A stretch of 33,695 nt of DNA from Chlamydiae bacterium RIFCSPLOWO2_12_FULL_49_12 (GTDB taxonomy: Bacteria; Chlamydiota; Chlamydiia; Chlamydiales; Rhabdochlamydiaceae): assembly GCA_001796315.1 (NCBI GenBank), contig MGME01000030.1:1-33695 (forward strand), in the 5' to 3' direction. Within the stretch, counting starts at the first letter, position 1. The number at the start of each line of letters is the position of its first letter. The notes below the pieces were generated by a model, which saw only the letters and a list, made by a program, of their open reading frames with translations, had not been told where the DNA came from and ran no database searches. Positions 1-7,661 of this stretch are shown here, piece by piece. A program made the position numbers and the translations under genes.

Positions 1-177
1 AATGTTGTAAGTCTCTATTTGCCAATAGTAGACACTGCATTAATCATTGACAATTCATCTGCTGTGTCAAGCGTGAAAAAAGTAATCGCCAAAAAAGGTA
101 TTGGCACTCCACTTAAAATTGACGATATGGAAAATTGGGAAAAGATAATGAGGTTAGCCAATGGCAAAGACGAATAA
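1..177 (+). CDS. Zeta-toxin-like P-loop kinase/ATPase, C-terminal fragment
   Basis: The reading frame is open from the first base of the window to a TAA at 175-177, so only the last 58 residues are present; the P-loop and catalytic part lie outside. The fragment contains LPIVDTALIIDNSS followed by a lysine-rich stretch, which resembles the C-terminal 'D-x-(W/A)-x-(L/I)-x-DNS' region of zeta-toxin/COG4185 predicted kinases. Those proteins phosphorylate UDP-activated sugars or other small substrates, but that cannot be tested on this fragment. The DNA is AT-rich compared with the housekeeping genes from 487 onward, and the next gene starts inside it with a 17-bp overlap, implying coupled translation. 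Family assignment is an inference from a short tail. Confidence 0.55.
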   Translation, partial: NVVSLYLPIVDTALIIDNSSAVSSVKKVIAKKGIGTPLKIDDMENWEKIMRLANGKDE

Positions 178-382
178 AAATGTCGATATCAATCAGATGC
201 TCCTTAAAGCACATAAGCTTGGCGTAAAAAAAGCTATCGATGTATCTGCAAGAAGTAATACACGCTTGGTTGTATATGAAGGTGGCAAAGTAAAAGAAGT
301 GAAGCCTAAATATAAATACATTCGGGTTCCTTCTAAATCAACGTCCCGATCACGGGTAGCTCGCCGAAAAAAAGATGTGTGA
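161..382 (+). CDS. Small basic protein paired with the zeta-like gene
   Basis: A 73-residue protein that I do not recognise as a named family. It is strongly basic, ending in a cluster of Arg/Lys/Ser (SRSRVARRKKDV), with a helical-looking N-terminal half (DINQMLLKAHKLGVKKAIDVS) and a central beta-like VVYEGGKVKEVKP. It has no signal peptide or membrane segment. The ATG lies 17 bp inside the preceding zeta-like gene, so the two are almost certainly co-translated and functionally linked. A small protein overlapping a toxin-like kinase suggests an antitoxin or accessory subunit, but the classical epsilon antitoxin precedes zeta and is acidic, so this would be a non-classical partner. A terminator follows at 462-488. 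Confidence 0.7.
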   Translation: MAKTNKNVDINQMLLKAHKLGVKKAIDVSARSNTRLVVYEGGKVKEVKPKYKYIRVPSKSTSRSRVARRKKDV

Positions 383-461
383 TTCATGCTCCATGGGTTT
401 AAGATAGGGGACCGTCTTTTTACCCATCATTGTTTGATTTCTGATTCATGGCACGCTTTGG

Positions 462-488
462 AGGGAAGTCTTGCTTTCCTTCTTTTTT
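462..488 (+). terminator. Rho-independent terminator for the zeta-like pair
   Basis: A 7-bp stem (462-468 with 474-480, one G-T pair) with a 5-base loop is followed by TCTTTTTT. It lies 80 bases after the 73-residue gene and just touches the stop codon of the convergent HolC-like gene. Confidence 0.55.
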
Positions 489-894
489 AGTTCAGGTTTT
501 CAAGGATGAGCGTGAAATTTCTTTGCCGGTAATCGCCGAATCTCTTTTTGAAGGCTTGCTGGGTCTCTGGAAAAGAGAGATCTTCAAATTCATAGATGAG
601 CTGAGGAGAAAGTGAGATCCCTACCGTCTCCTGGCAGAGGTTTAAAACAGCGGAGGCGCTGTTGACGTTGATCTTTTGAGCGGTGAGCGCGAGAAGCTCT
701 GATTGGTCGATCTCATGGGGAAGGAAGCTCTCTTGAGGAGAACTCCATAAGAGAGCGTCGAGATAGACGGCTGCCGAAGCGTTGGGAGCTAGAATTAAGA
801 GGGGTTCTCCCTTTTCAAAGTGCAGTGTTGCAATCTGCACAATTTTTTTTAGTTTTTCTCCTGCATTCTTGACCTGAAAATAGATGACTTTCAT
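487..894 (-). CDS. holC: DNA polymerase III chi subunit-like protein (HolC family)
   Basis: A 135-residue protein with the HolC layout: an N-terminal beta strand (KVIYFQVKN), a helix ending in FEKGEPLLILAPN, then a helix carrying LDALLWSSPQESFLPHEI. That last segment matches the chi core, in which a Leu-Asp-x-x-L-Trp motif is followed by a Pro-x-x-(S/A)-F-(I/V/L)-P-H turn. Chi links the clamp loader to single-stranded-DNA-binding protein in the replisome. The ATG is preceded by an excellent Shine-Dalgarno (GGAGGAGGG) that is part of a leader repeated upstream of the DUF502 gene at 2329. It is the last gene of the long minus-strand run. No obvious psi subunit is nearby, and the C-terminal third is more divergent, so the family call is probable rather than certain. 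Confidence 0.6.
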   Translation of the reverse strand: MKVIYFQVKNAGEKLKKIVQIATLHFEKGEPLLILAPNASAAVYLDALLWSSPQESFLPHEIDQSELLALTAQKINVNSASAVLNLCQETVGISLSPQLIYEFEDLSFPETQQAFKKRFGDYRQRNFTLILENLN

Positions 895-926
895 CCCTCC
901 TCCGGAAAAAATGCGCCCTTAAGGGC
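892..926 (-). repeat. Palindromic leader, copy 1
   Basis: A 12-bp perfect palindrome GCCCTTAAGGGC (915-926) stands 20 bases before the HolC-like ATG, separated by a T-rich spacer and the Shine-Dalgarno GGAGGAGGG. The same arrangement recurs at 2327-2364. The remaining intergenic bases to 1025 show no ORF or other clear signal. Confidence 0.6.
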
Positions 927-1025
927 CGGGTATTTCAACATGGGGATTGGCTGGGCGGTGCGAAGCCTTTGCCAAGAATACATCATCTCACCTCTCCAAT
1001 TCTGTAAATTCCTGCAAGGCGAGGT

Positions 1026-1667
1026 TCACTCCTTTGGTTCTTCAGGATGGACGAGTCCACAGGAGATCAGAAACTTAAAAGCCTCTTCGGGACTGAAAGG
1101 GAGCTCGAGAGCGTCCTTTTTGGGGGTGAGAAGCAGAAAACCGGAGATGGGGTGCGGGGAGGTGGGGACAAAGATGGAGAGCGTCTCTTCTTGCAGCTTT
1201 TCCTGAAGGACTTTTGGCAAGGGAGAAGTGATGAGGCCGATGGCCCTTGTTTTCGGAAAGGGAAAGGGGATGAGGGCGGTTTTGGTGAAGATCTTTTTGT
1301 CCTCTTGCAATAAGCCGGAGGTGATCTCTTTCAAGACGCTGTAGAGGGTCTTGACTAAAGGGATCTTGAGAAAGAGTTTGTTGCAGAGGTTGAGAAGGAT
1401 GCGAAAGAAGAATTTATTTGCGATAAAGCCCAAAAGAAAGAGAAGGGTGAGGATCAGAAAAAGCGAGATCAGGCGGCTTGAGAAATAGACGAGTTCTTCG
1501 TCTCTTGCAATATCGAGATTAAAGAGGTTTTCATAGGTAGTGATCATCCTCTCTACCATCCCGGCAAAAGGGTCGGTGAGGAGATTAAAGAGCCATGCTA
1601 CGATCAGGATGGTTAAGACAAGGGGAAGCAGGGTCAGAAATCCTGTCAGCACATGCTTTTTGATCAT
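1026..1667 (-). CDS. DUF502 family membrane protein (paralogue B)
   Basis: A 213-residue protein of the DUF502 family. Two hydrophobic segments are visible at about residues 7-28 (LTGFLTLLPLVLTILIVAWLF) and 65-90 (LISLFLILTLLFLLGFIANKFFF). After them comes the family's soluble C-terminal part with KIPLVKTLYSVLKEITSGL, a PFPFPKTRAIGLITS strand and the VPTSPHPISGFLLLTPKKD block. No biochemical function is established; the family is widespread in plants and bacteria. The start codon overlaps the stop codon of the upstream DUF502 paralogue in ATGA form, so the two are translationally coupled and probably form one membrane complex or redundant pair. Start and length fit the family. Confidence 0.85.
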   Translation of the reverse strand: MIKKHVLTGFLTLLPLVLTILIVAWLFNLLTDPFAGMVERMITTYENLFNLDIARDEELVYFSSRLISLFLILTLLFLLGFIANKFFFRILLNLCNKLFLKIPLVKTLYSVLKEITSGLLQEDKKIFTKTALIPFPFPKTRAIGLITSPLPKVLQEKLQEETLSIFVPTSPHPISGFLLLTPKKDALELPFSPEEAFKFLISCGLVHPEEPKE

Positions 1668-2329
1668 GGAGCGCTTGAGGGGGGTGGCAGGAGGGGAGTC
1701 TCTTCCGGGACGATGACGCCGCAGGAGACGATGTATTTGACGGCGTCTTCGGTTTTCATGTCCAGGAAGATGAGGTCTTCTTTTTTACACATCAAAAGAA
1801 AGCCGGTCGTGGGGTTGGGCGTTGTGGGAACGAGGACGGAGAGAAGGGATACTCCGGCACTTTGGCTGCACGCTTGAGGCGATTCGCGTGCAATGAGGCC
1901 CAGGACGTAGCTTCCCTCTTTGGGAAAGGGGGCCATGACGACCTGTTTAAAGGATTTTTTATCGGAGACAAAGAGGGTTTTAATGATATCCTGCGTCGTC
2001 TTGTAGACAGTGTTCACAAGGGGGATTTTGTGCAGGATGGTGTCGCCCAGCCTAAAAAGGGCTTTGATGAAAAACCACTCGGTGACCATTCCTAAAATGA
2101 GTGTCGCGAAGAAGAGGATGACGAGGATGAGGAGCTGGCTGCCGTAGCGAAGAGTCTGGTCGGGAGAAAGAAAGAAGATGCCGCGGTTGATGATATCGAG
2201 ACGCGTCAGCAAAGCGGAGACAAAGCCTATGAAGGGCTTGGTCAAAAAATTGACGATAAATCCCACAACCGCAAGCGTTACGGCCAGTGGGAGCAGGATG
2301 ACAAGGCCTGTGAGAAAGTGTTTCTTCAT
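1664..2329 (-). CDS. DUF502 family membrane protein (paralogue A)
   Basis: A 221-residue DUF502 protein, homologous end to end with the downstream gene (KKHFLTGLVILLPLAVTLAVV against KKHVLTGFLTLLPLVLTILIV; VPTTPNPTTGFLLMCKKED against VPTSPHPISGFLLLTPKKD). Two membrane segments lie at about residues 6-28 and 65-90. I chose the ATG at 2329 rather than the longer frame to 2416, because family members begin at this Met-Lys-Lys, a strong Shine-Dalgarno (GGAGGAGGG) stands directly before it, and the extra 29 residues would only translate a palindromic intergenic stretch. It ends in the ATGA overlap with paralogue B. The proline-rich tail (LLPPPSSAP) is not shared with B. Confidence 0.85.
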   Translation of the reverse strand: MKKHFLTGLVILLPLAVTLAVVGFIVNFLTKPFIGFVSALLTRLDIINRGIFFLSPDQTLRYGSQLLILVILFFATLILGMVTEWFFIKALFRLGDTILHKIPLVNTVYKTTQDIIKTLFVSDKKSFKQVVMAPFPKEGSYVLGLIARESPQACSQSAGVSLLSVLVPTTPNPTTGFLLMCKKEDLIFLDMKTEDAVKYIVSCGVIVPEETPLLPPPSSAP

Positions 2330-2414
2330 CCCTCCTCCGTTGGGAAAAGCGGCCCTTAAGGGCCGAGTTCGAAACTCGGCCCAAGACCGCAAAAATTCTC
2401 GGGCCTTAAGGCCC
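2327..2414 (-). repeat. Cluster of three perfect palindromes between mpg and DUF502
   Basis: Three GC-rich dyads fill the gap: GGCCCTTAAGGGCC (2351-2364), a 10-bp-arm hairpin with a 3-base loop (2360-2369 with 2373-2382) and GGGCCTTAAGGCCC (2401-2414), the last overlapping the mpg stop codon. The first and second share bases, so they are mutually exclusive folds. No T-run follows, so this is not a simple terminator. The first palindrome plus Shine-Dalgarno duplicates the leader at 892-926. Confidence 0.75.
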
Positions 2415-3041
2415 AAGTTCCTTACTTATCTTACAGCAGCTGCCAATAATAGAAAAGCGATAGGGGAGAAGGGCGTCCTCTTTTGCGTAGGCGACGCCGA
2501 TGCGCTCTGAGGCCTGGATTTTTGAGGGAGGGATCTCTACCTCGCGGTCTTCGATCCAGAGAGGGGGGGCGTTAAGGGGCAAGGCGTTGTGGATCAGGGT
2601 GAGGCCAAGCGCCTGCGAGAGGTTGCCGGGCCCTTTAGTCAGCGGCTCTTTCCGGCGGCGCCGTTGCATGGTCTTTAACCCCGTTGTAGGGTGGAGGGAG
2701 CGAATGAGGACGGCGTGCGGGGTCTCTTTTCTATGGGTGACGACATTGAAAAGATGGTGCATCCCATAGCAAAAGTAGATGTAGGAGACGCCCCCCTCCC
2801 CGAAGAGGGTCTCAGTGCGGGCTGTGCGCCGGTTGTTGTAGGCGTGAGAGGCGCGATCTTCTGCGCCGGCATACGCCTCGGTCTCGATGATCATCCCTCC
2901 CGTGACGGGATCATCGCCGATCCGGGTCAAAAGCCACTTGCCCAAAAGAGCTTTTGCAATCGCGACTACGTCCTCTCCTTGGTAGAAAGAGAGAGGTAGA
3001 GTTAACGGCGGCGGCGAGGGCGTGTGGACGAGAGTCTCCAT
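2406..3041 (-). CDS. mpg: 3-methyladenine DNA glycosylase (AAG/MPG family)
   Basis: A 211-residue base-excision-repair glycosylase that removes alkylated purines. The AAG signature is clear: LPLSFYQGEDVVAIAKALLG at the start, then MIIETEAYAGAEDRASHA with the catalytic Glu55 and intercalating Tyr57 equivalents, YIYFCYGMHHLFNVV, and the PLTKGPGNLSQALGLT block near residue 135. Length matches bacterial members. The start at 3041 lies 40 bp inside rnr but has a good AAGAGG site before it, and no later ATG would keep the conserved N-terminus. The gene therefore appears translationally coupled to rnr. Followed by the palindrome cluster before the DUF502 pair. Confidence 0.92.
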   Translation of the reverse strand: METLVHTPSPPPLTLPLSFYQGEDVVAIAKALLGKWLLTRIGDDPVTGGMIIETEAYAGAEDRASHAYNNRRTARTETLFGEGGVSYIYFCYGMHHLFNVVTHRKETPHAVLIRSLHPTTGLKTMQRRRRKEPLTKGPGNLSQALGLTLIHNALPLNAPPLWIEDREVEIPPSKIQASERIGVAYAKEDALLPYRFSIIGSCCKISKELGP

Positions 3042-4930
3042 GTTACCTCTTGCTGGATGAGATCGATGTGGTCTGCGAAGAGCATGAGCTGATCTCCTAT
3101 CTTGTGGCGGATTCCGCTGTGTCTTCCCAGCAGCTGAGAGGAAGCGGGGTTGAATTCAAAGTAGTCGTCTTCAAGCTCCGAGATGTGAAGGAAGGCGTCC
3201 AGGAAGAGTGCGGGGATCTCCAGGGTCAGGCCTACAGGGGCGACTCGGGTCACGATAGCCTCGTAGCTTCTTTTGGGGGCCGCCTCTTTCCATTGTTTAA
3301 GCAGGCGCAGCTTTTTTAGCCTCTTCACGTGCATCTCGGCGCGCATGGAGACTCTCTCCTGATCGGAACACTTGAGGGCGATCTCTTTGAGTCGCTTCTC
3401 CTCCAGAGGTTTTTCAAAAAGAAGGCGGTGGATGACGAGGTCGCTGTAGCGGCGGATGGGACTGGTAAAGTGGCAGTAGTGGTCCAGGGCAAGCCCGTAG
3501 TGGCCGACATTTTCAGGGGAATAGAAGGCAAGCTTCATGCTCCGGATGAAGGCGACCGAAAGGCGGTGGGCGTGGGGAGTTTTTTTTGCTTTTTCAAAGA
3601 GTTCCTGGATCTCCTTCAAGCTGGGCTTTTTAGGGACGGAAAAGCCTAAAAGTCGAGCTAGAGAGGCGAACTCCTCCATGCTGGCGCTCTCGGGCTGTTC
3701 ATGGATGCGGAAAAGCAGATGGATGCCGCGGCGGGAGAGTTCTTGAGCGACAATTTCGTTGGCTTTCAGCATGCACTCTTCAACGAGCTGGTGCGTGATG
3801 TCATACTCGACAGTATAGACGCCCTGCGGTTCGCCCATTTTATCCACATCAATGACAAGGTCGGGAAGGGCAAAATCAATGCTTCCGCGCAAAGAGCGCC
3901 TCTCTTTAAGTAGCAAGCAGAGCTTAACGAGAGCATCGAGATCTTTCTTGTAGGGGCTCTTTAGTTTTCCGTCGAGGACCTCTTTGGCCTCTTCATAGGT
4001 AAAACGTTTCCTGCTTCGGATGGCCGAGCGCAACACGGTGTAGTGGATCAGTTTTCCCTCCGGAGTGAAGTCCATCAGCACAGAGAGAGTGAGCCTGACC
4101 ACTTTGGGTTTTAAGCTGCAGAGCTCCTCGGAGAGCTTTGGCGGAAGCATGGGGGTGCACTCCCCGGGGAAGTAGAGAGAGTTTCCGCGAAGCTCGGCCT
4201 CTTTGTCGAGAGCGCTTCCTTTCTTCACGTAGGCGGAGACGTCGGCGATGTGGACCCCTAGCTGGAAATTTCCCTTCTTGTCAACGGTTAGAGAGAGGGC
4301 GTCGTCGAAGTCCCGGGCCGTTTTCGGATCGATGGTAAGGGTGGTCAGATGGGTCAGGTCTTTACGCTCTTTAAGTTCTTGGCCAGGCTGGCTTTGTTGC
4401 CATTTTTTGACCTCCTGGACGACCTCGCGAGGAAAACTGCCTCTTAGGTCAAATTCCGCAAGAGCTGCTTCACTATCGAGGCTGGCATCGGAGATAGGGC
4501 CGATGACTTTTAGGACGCGGCAAAGCGGGGGAGTTTGCCTATCTCCCCAGTTGAGGATTTTCACCAGGAGACGATCGCCTCTTTTGCAGGAGGGGATGTC
4601 ATCCATGGGGATGAGAAGCGGTCTTCCCGGCCCCAAAAGAGGGGCATAGGCGTAGGCATTTCCTTCAGTGTCGAAATGGAAAAGGGTGGCGCCCAGCTGG
4701 CTTCTTCCCCGTTTGAGGATGGCGACGATCTTTCCTTCGGGCCCCTTACCCTTGCCCGATGGAGGGAGGAGTGCGACCTCTACGAGGTCTCCGTCGACAC
4801 CATTGTCAACATGGGTTTTGGGGATGAAGATCTCCTCGGCGACAGGAGAAGAGGGATCGGGTTTGACAAATCCAAAGCCGCGCACATGCAGGCGCAGCAA
4901 TCCGGTGATTTTAGCGGCTTTAGGCGTCAT
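3002..4930 (-). CDS. rnr: Ribonuclease R (RNase II/RNB family exoribonuclease)
   Basis: A 642-residue 3'-5' exoribonuclease. Domains in order: a cold-shock OB domain from about residue 10 (LHVRGFGFVKPD), a second CSD, the RNB catalytic domain from about 195 with the metal-binding cluster TIDPKTARDFDDAL (Asp201, 207, 209, 210), SPIRRYSDLVIHRLL near residue 510, and a C-terminal S1 domain (YEAIVTRVAPVGLTLEI...FLHISEL) ending in a basic tail STRPRRRR. The ATG at 4930 was chosen over the longer frame to 5152, because the longer version only translates the upstream HAD gene in another frame. Compared with E. coli RNase R the N-terminal winged-helix region is shortened. It overlaps the upstream HAD gene by 11 bp and mpg by 40 bp. 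Confidence 0.93.
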   Translation of the reverse strand: MTPKAAKITGLLRLHVRGFGFVKPDPSSPVAEEIFIPKTHVDNGVDGDLVEVALLPPSGKGKGPEGKIVAILKRGRSQLGATLFHFDTEGNAYAYAPLLGPGRPLLIPMDDIPSCKRGDRLLVKILNWGDRQTPPLCRVLKVIGPISDASLDSEAALAEFDLRGSFPREVVQEVKKWQQSQPGQELKERKDLTHLTTLTIDPKTARDFDDALSLTVDKKGNFQLGVHIADVSAYVKKGSALDKEAELRGNSLYFPGECTPMLPPKLSEELCSLKPKVVRLTLSVLMDFTPEGKLIHYTVLRSAIRSRKRFTYEEAKEVLDGKLKSPYKKDLDALVKLCLLLKERRSLRGSIDFALPDLVIDVDKMGEPQGVYTVEYDITHQLVEECMLKANEIVAQELSRRGIHLLFRIHEQPESASMEEFASLARLLGFSVPKKPSLKEIQELFEKAKKTPHAHRLSVAFIRSMKLAFYSPENVGHYGLALDHYCHFTSPIRRYSDLVIHRLLFEKPLEEKRLKEIALKCSDQERVSMRAEMHVKRLKKLRLLKQWKEAAPKRSYEAIVTRVAPVGLTLEIPALFLDAFLHISELEDDYFEFNPASSQLLGRHSGIRHKIGDQLMLFADHIDLIQQEVTWRLSSTRPRRRR

Positions 4931-5534
4931 GATGCACAATGCCTTGGTGGGTGAGGGCCTCAAGAAAAGAGGTCGTCTCTTTAAAGTGGTGGGAGGGGAT
5001 GCCGAGCTTCTCTGCTCCCCGGATGTTTTCCGGCATGTCATCGACAAAGAGGCACGCCTCTTTGGGACAGCGCGCCTCTCGCAGAGCCTCTTTGTAGATG
5101 GCTTCTTCGGGCTTGACCGATCCGACCTTGTAGGAAAGAACGAGGGAGTCAAAATAACTGAGAAAGGAGAAGTTTTTTAAGACGTAGTCAAAGTGCATTT
5201 CACAAGTGTTGGAGAGGAGGAGCAGACGGATCTTTTTTTCTTTGAAACGCGGAAGATAGGAGAGGAGGAGATCGTTTGGAGAAAAGATAGAAGCGCCGGC
5301 GTGCATCAGCCCCTGAAAATCAAGCGTTCGGGAGCTCTTGATGCAAAAGAGCTGAAAGAGATCCCGAGAAGAGATGGCTCCTTTTTCATAGGCAAGGCCT
5401 GTCTTCTTGTCATCAAGGAGGTTTTTCACCTCTTCTTGTTGTATGCCGCAAAAAGCGGCAAGCTGCCGGACCATTTTTGAATGGTCGAAAAAGATCAAGA
5501 CATTTCCCAGATCAAAGATTAACGTTTGAAGCAT
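4920..5534 (-). CDS. HAD-superfamily hydrolase, YihX-like (subfamily IA)
   Basis: A 204-residue haloacid dehalogenase-type phosphatase. Motif I is LIFDLGNVLIFFD (nucleophile Asp8), motif II is LLLLSNTC, the conserved Lys lies in VGSVKPEEAIYKEAL and motif IV is ACLFVDDMPENIRGAEKLG. The form D-L-G-N-V, with Gly instead of the usual second Asp, is typical of the YihX-like branch, whose E. coli member dephosphorylates alpha-D-glucose-1-phosphate; substrate here is unknown. I used the ATG at 5534 because the upstream extension runs through folD. It overlaps folD by 16 bp and rnr by 11 bp, so it belongs to the same transcript. Confidence 0.85.
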   Translation of the reverse strand: MLQTLIFDLGNVLIFFDHSKMVRQLAAFCGIQQEEVKNLLDDKKTGLAYEKGAISSRDLFQLFCIKSSRTLDFQGLMHAGASIFSPNDLLLSYLPRFKEKKIRLLLLSNTCEMHFDYVLKNFSFLSYFDSLVLSYKVGSVKPEEAIYKEALREARCPKEACLFVDDMPENIRGAEKLGIPSHHFKETTSFLEALTHQGIVHHDA

Positions 5535-6394
5535 CGTTCGTAACTCAGTAAAGTGTTTTCCAGCAACATGGCGATCGTCATGGGTCCGACGCCCCCGGGG
5601 ACGGGTGTAATCGCCCGGCACTTGGGGGCAACCTCATCAAAGGCGACGTCTCCTACGAGACGTCCGTCGACGCGGTTGATGCCGACATCGATGACAACGA
5701 CTCTCTCTTTCACCATCTTTTCTGTGATGAAGCCCGGGCTTCCCATCGCCGCAATGAGAATGTCGGCAGAGCGGCACACTTCTACGAGATGAAGCGTTCC
5801 CGTATGCGCCAGGGTGACCGTTGCATTGGCCCCCCTTTTTTTTTGCATCAGAGCGGCGGCAAGGGGCTTGCCTACAATGTTGCTTCTTCCGACAATCACC
5901 ACCCTTTGGCCATCCGGGGAGATCTTAGCCTCTTGAAGCAGCCGGAGAATGCCCAAAGGCGTGCAGGGGACAAAGCCGTCCTCTTCTCCCAGGAGTAATT
6001 TCCCGACGTTTAAAGGATGAAAACCATCGACATCCTTGCTTGGATCTACCGCTTGCAACATCTTAAGGGGACGGAGTCCTTTTGGCAAGGGAAGTTGGAT
6101 AAGAATGCCGTCGATCACGGGATTTGCATTCAGTTCAGCGATCACAGCGAGAAGCTCTTCTTCGGAAGAACTCTCCCGGAGCTCCCGGTCTACAGAAAAA
6201 AATCCTGCCTCGCGGCATCGTCGACGCTTCATGTTCAAATAAGAGCGGGAGGCAAGATGGCTGCCCACGAGGATAAAGGCAAGGCCGGGAGGGCGCCTTT
6301 TTATATCGCACGAGGAGGAAAACTGAGAAACTTTCGTTTTGATTTCATCTACAATCCGATCGGCGCAGTGTTTGCCGTCAAGAAGTAAAGGCAT
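5519..6394 (-). CDS. folD: Methylene-tetrahydrofolate dehydrogenase/cyclohydrolase
   Basis: A 291-residue bifunctional FolD that interconverts 5,10-methylene-THF, methenyl-THF and 10-formyl-THF with NADP. The catalytic lysine is Lys56 in SRSYLNMKRRRCREAGF; ILIQLPLPKGL and PSKDVDGFHPLNVG form the active-site region; GRSNIVGKPLA (about residue 170) is the NADP-binding loop; and PGGVGPMTIAMLLENT closes the protein. Length fits the family. The start has GGAG close upstream and lies 17 bp inside the preceding phosphatase gene. Supplies formyl and methylene groups for fMet-tRNA and thymidylate. Confidence 0.95.
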   Translation of the reverse strand: MPLLLDGKHCADRIVDEIKTKVSQFSSSCDIKRRPPGLAFILVGSHLASRSYLNMKRRRCREAGFFSVDRELRESSSEEELLAVIAELNANPVIDGILIQLPLPKGLRPLKMLQAVDPSKDVDGFHPLNVGKLLLGEEDGFVPCTPLGILRLLQEAKISPDGQRVVIVGRSNIVGKPLAAALMQKKRGANATVTLAHTGTLHLVEVCRSADILIAAMGSPGFITEKMVKERVVVIDVGINRVDGRLVGDVAFDEVAPKCRAITPVPGGVGPMTIAMLLENTLLSYERCFKR

Positions 6395-7175
6395 GGATCT
6401 CCTCTAAGAGCTCGTCGTGAATGGACCCGTTAGTCGCCACAACCGTTCCTCTCTTTAGGAAAGAGCCGGCGGACCCCCCATAGCGCGTCACTCTGCCTCC
6501 GGCCTCCTCTACCAGCAATTTCCCGGCTGCGACGTCCCATGGCTCTAAAGAGACCTCCCAAAAGCCGTCGAAGCTTCCGCAGGCAACATAAGAGAGATCG
6601 AGCGCGGCAGAGCCGAGACGGCGCAGAGGAATTCCCTTCCCGGCCAGATGAGCGAAGAGGTCGATGCAACGGAAGGGATTTTCTTCGACGTTGTAGGGAA
6701 AGCCCGTTACCAAAAACGCTTCGTCAAGCTCTTTGCAGGACGTCACTGCAAGAGGTCTCCCGTTGCGTGTGGCCCCCTTTCCCTTTTGTGCCGCAAAGAG
6801 CTCTTCCGTGATCGGCTGATAGACCACGCCGGCAACTACCTCGTTTTCAAAGCAGCAGGCGATGCTGACCGAGAAGAGAGGAATGCCGTGGGCGAAGTTC
6901 ACGGTGCCATCCAAAGGGTCAACGATCCACAAATAGGAGGAGTCTTCCCCCGGAGACATGCCGCCCTCTTCGCCTAAAAATGCGTGTGCGGGAAAGCGCT
7001 TGCGGATGGAGGAGAGGATCAACTCTTCGGATTCTTGATCATATTGCGTCACCAGGTTGTGCCGTCCCGGCTTTTCTTTCACTTCCATCGAGCTTCCAAA
7101 GCCCTTAGTCAAAAGCTTGCCCGCTTGGAGAGCGGTGTGCACAGCCACTTCCATTAATGAAGAAATTTCTATCAC
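6378..7175 (-). CDS. Inositol-monophosphatase family phosphatase
   Basis: A 265-residue Mg-dependent phosphatase of the IMPase/SuhB/CysQ superfamily. Metal-binding motifs are intact: GEEGG (about residues 68-72), WIVDPLDGTVNFAHGIPLFSVSI (Asp86 to Thr91) and EPWDVAAGKLLVEEAGG (Asp214). Substrate may be inositol phosphate, 3'-phosphoadenosine-5'-phosphate or another sugar phosphate; the FAHGIPLFSVSIA segment favours the SuhB/IMPase side over CysQ, but this is a judgement by eye. The ATG at 7175 overlaps the stop codon of the upstream mreD-like gene (ATGA); an alternative Met at residue 8 is possible. The 3' end overlaps folD by 17 bp. Confidence 0.9.
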   Translation of the reverse strand: MIEISSLMEVAVHTALQAGKLLTKGFGSSMEVKEKPGRHNLVTQYDQESEELILSSIRKRFPAHAFLGEEGGMSPGEDSSYLWIVDPLDGTVNFAHGIPLFSVSIACCFENEVVAGVVYQPITEELFAAQKGKGATRNGRPLAVTSCKELDEAFLVTGFPYNVEENPFRCIDLFAHLAGKGIPLRRLGSAALDLSYVACGSFDGFWEVSLEPWDVAAGKLLVEEAGGRVTRYGGSAGSFLKRGTVVATNGSIHDELLEEIHAFTS

Positions 7176-7651
7176 CAGCGCACCCTTTTTACTAAAGTAT
7201 ACAGCTTGAAGGGCATGCTAAAACAGAAAAAAGAGAAGAGAGCGTCAAAAAGCGGCATGAGGAAGAGAGTGGCCGTCAAAGTTTTTGTGGTAAAGGGAGG
7301 AAGAGAGGCGAAAAGAGCGAGCAGGACGCACTCACCCAAGGTAAAAAGAGAGCCGACAAGAGCGCTGAAGAGAGAGAGCGAAAGGGGTTTTTCCTCAAAA
7401 AAGAGATGACGCAGTCTGTAGAGCACAAGAGCCGTAAAGATAAAATTTACCAGATAGAGGCCAAAAGGAAGCTGAGAGGAGAGTAAATCGAAGGTCAGTC
7501 CAGCTAAAGCTGAGATCCAGAGTCCCTTGATGAGAGGAGAGCGAATCAGCACTACAGCTAAAAAAGGGGCGAAAGTAAAAAGATGCGCCTTGGGGAAGAA
7601 CAGCGCATTTGCAAGGAGGCCCAGAAGCGAAATCAAATAAAAGATCACCAT
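7172..7651 (-). CDS. mreD: MreD-like integral membrane protein
   Basis: A 159-residue, almost wholly hydrophobic protein with about five membrane segments. The stretch GLWISALAGLTFDLLSSQLPFGLYLVNFIFTALVLYRL carries the MreD hallmark, a Gly-rich helix leading to a GL-x-x-D-L-x-S-x-x-P-x-G-L turn. MreD is a membrane partner of MreC and MreB in rod-complex peptidoglycan synthesis. No mreB or mreC lies in the window, so the call rests on this motif and topology alone. The ATG at 7651 was chosen, because the upstream extension runs into the hairpin at 7662-7725; initiation there would be close to a strong RNA structure. The stop overlaps the next gene's ATG. Confidence 0.6.
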   Translation of the reverse strand: MVIFYLISLLGLLANALFFPKAHLFTFAPFLAVVLIRSPLIKGLWISALAGLTFDLLSSQLPFGLYLVNFIFTALVLYRLRHLFFEEKPLSLSLFSALVGSLFTLGECVLLALFASLPPFTTKTLTATLFLMPLFDALFSFFCFSMPFKLYTLVKRVRW

Positions 7652-7661
7652 AGTATCTTGT

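Noticed and set aside
4931-5152. N-terminal extension of RNase R by 74 residues
   Set aside because: The extension is low in family similarity and lies wholly inside the HAD gene in another frame; ATG 4930 gives the normal cold-shock-domain start.
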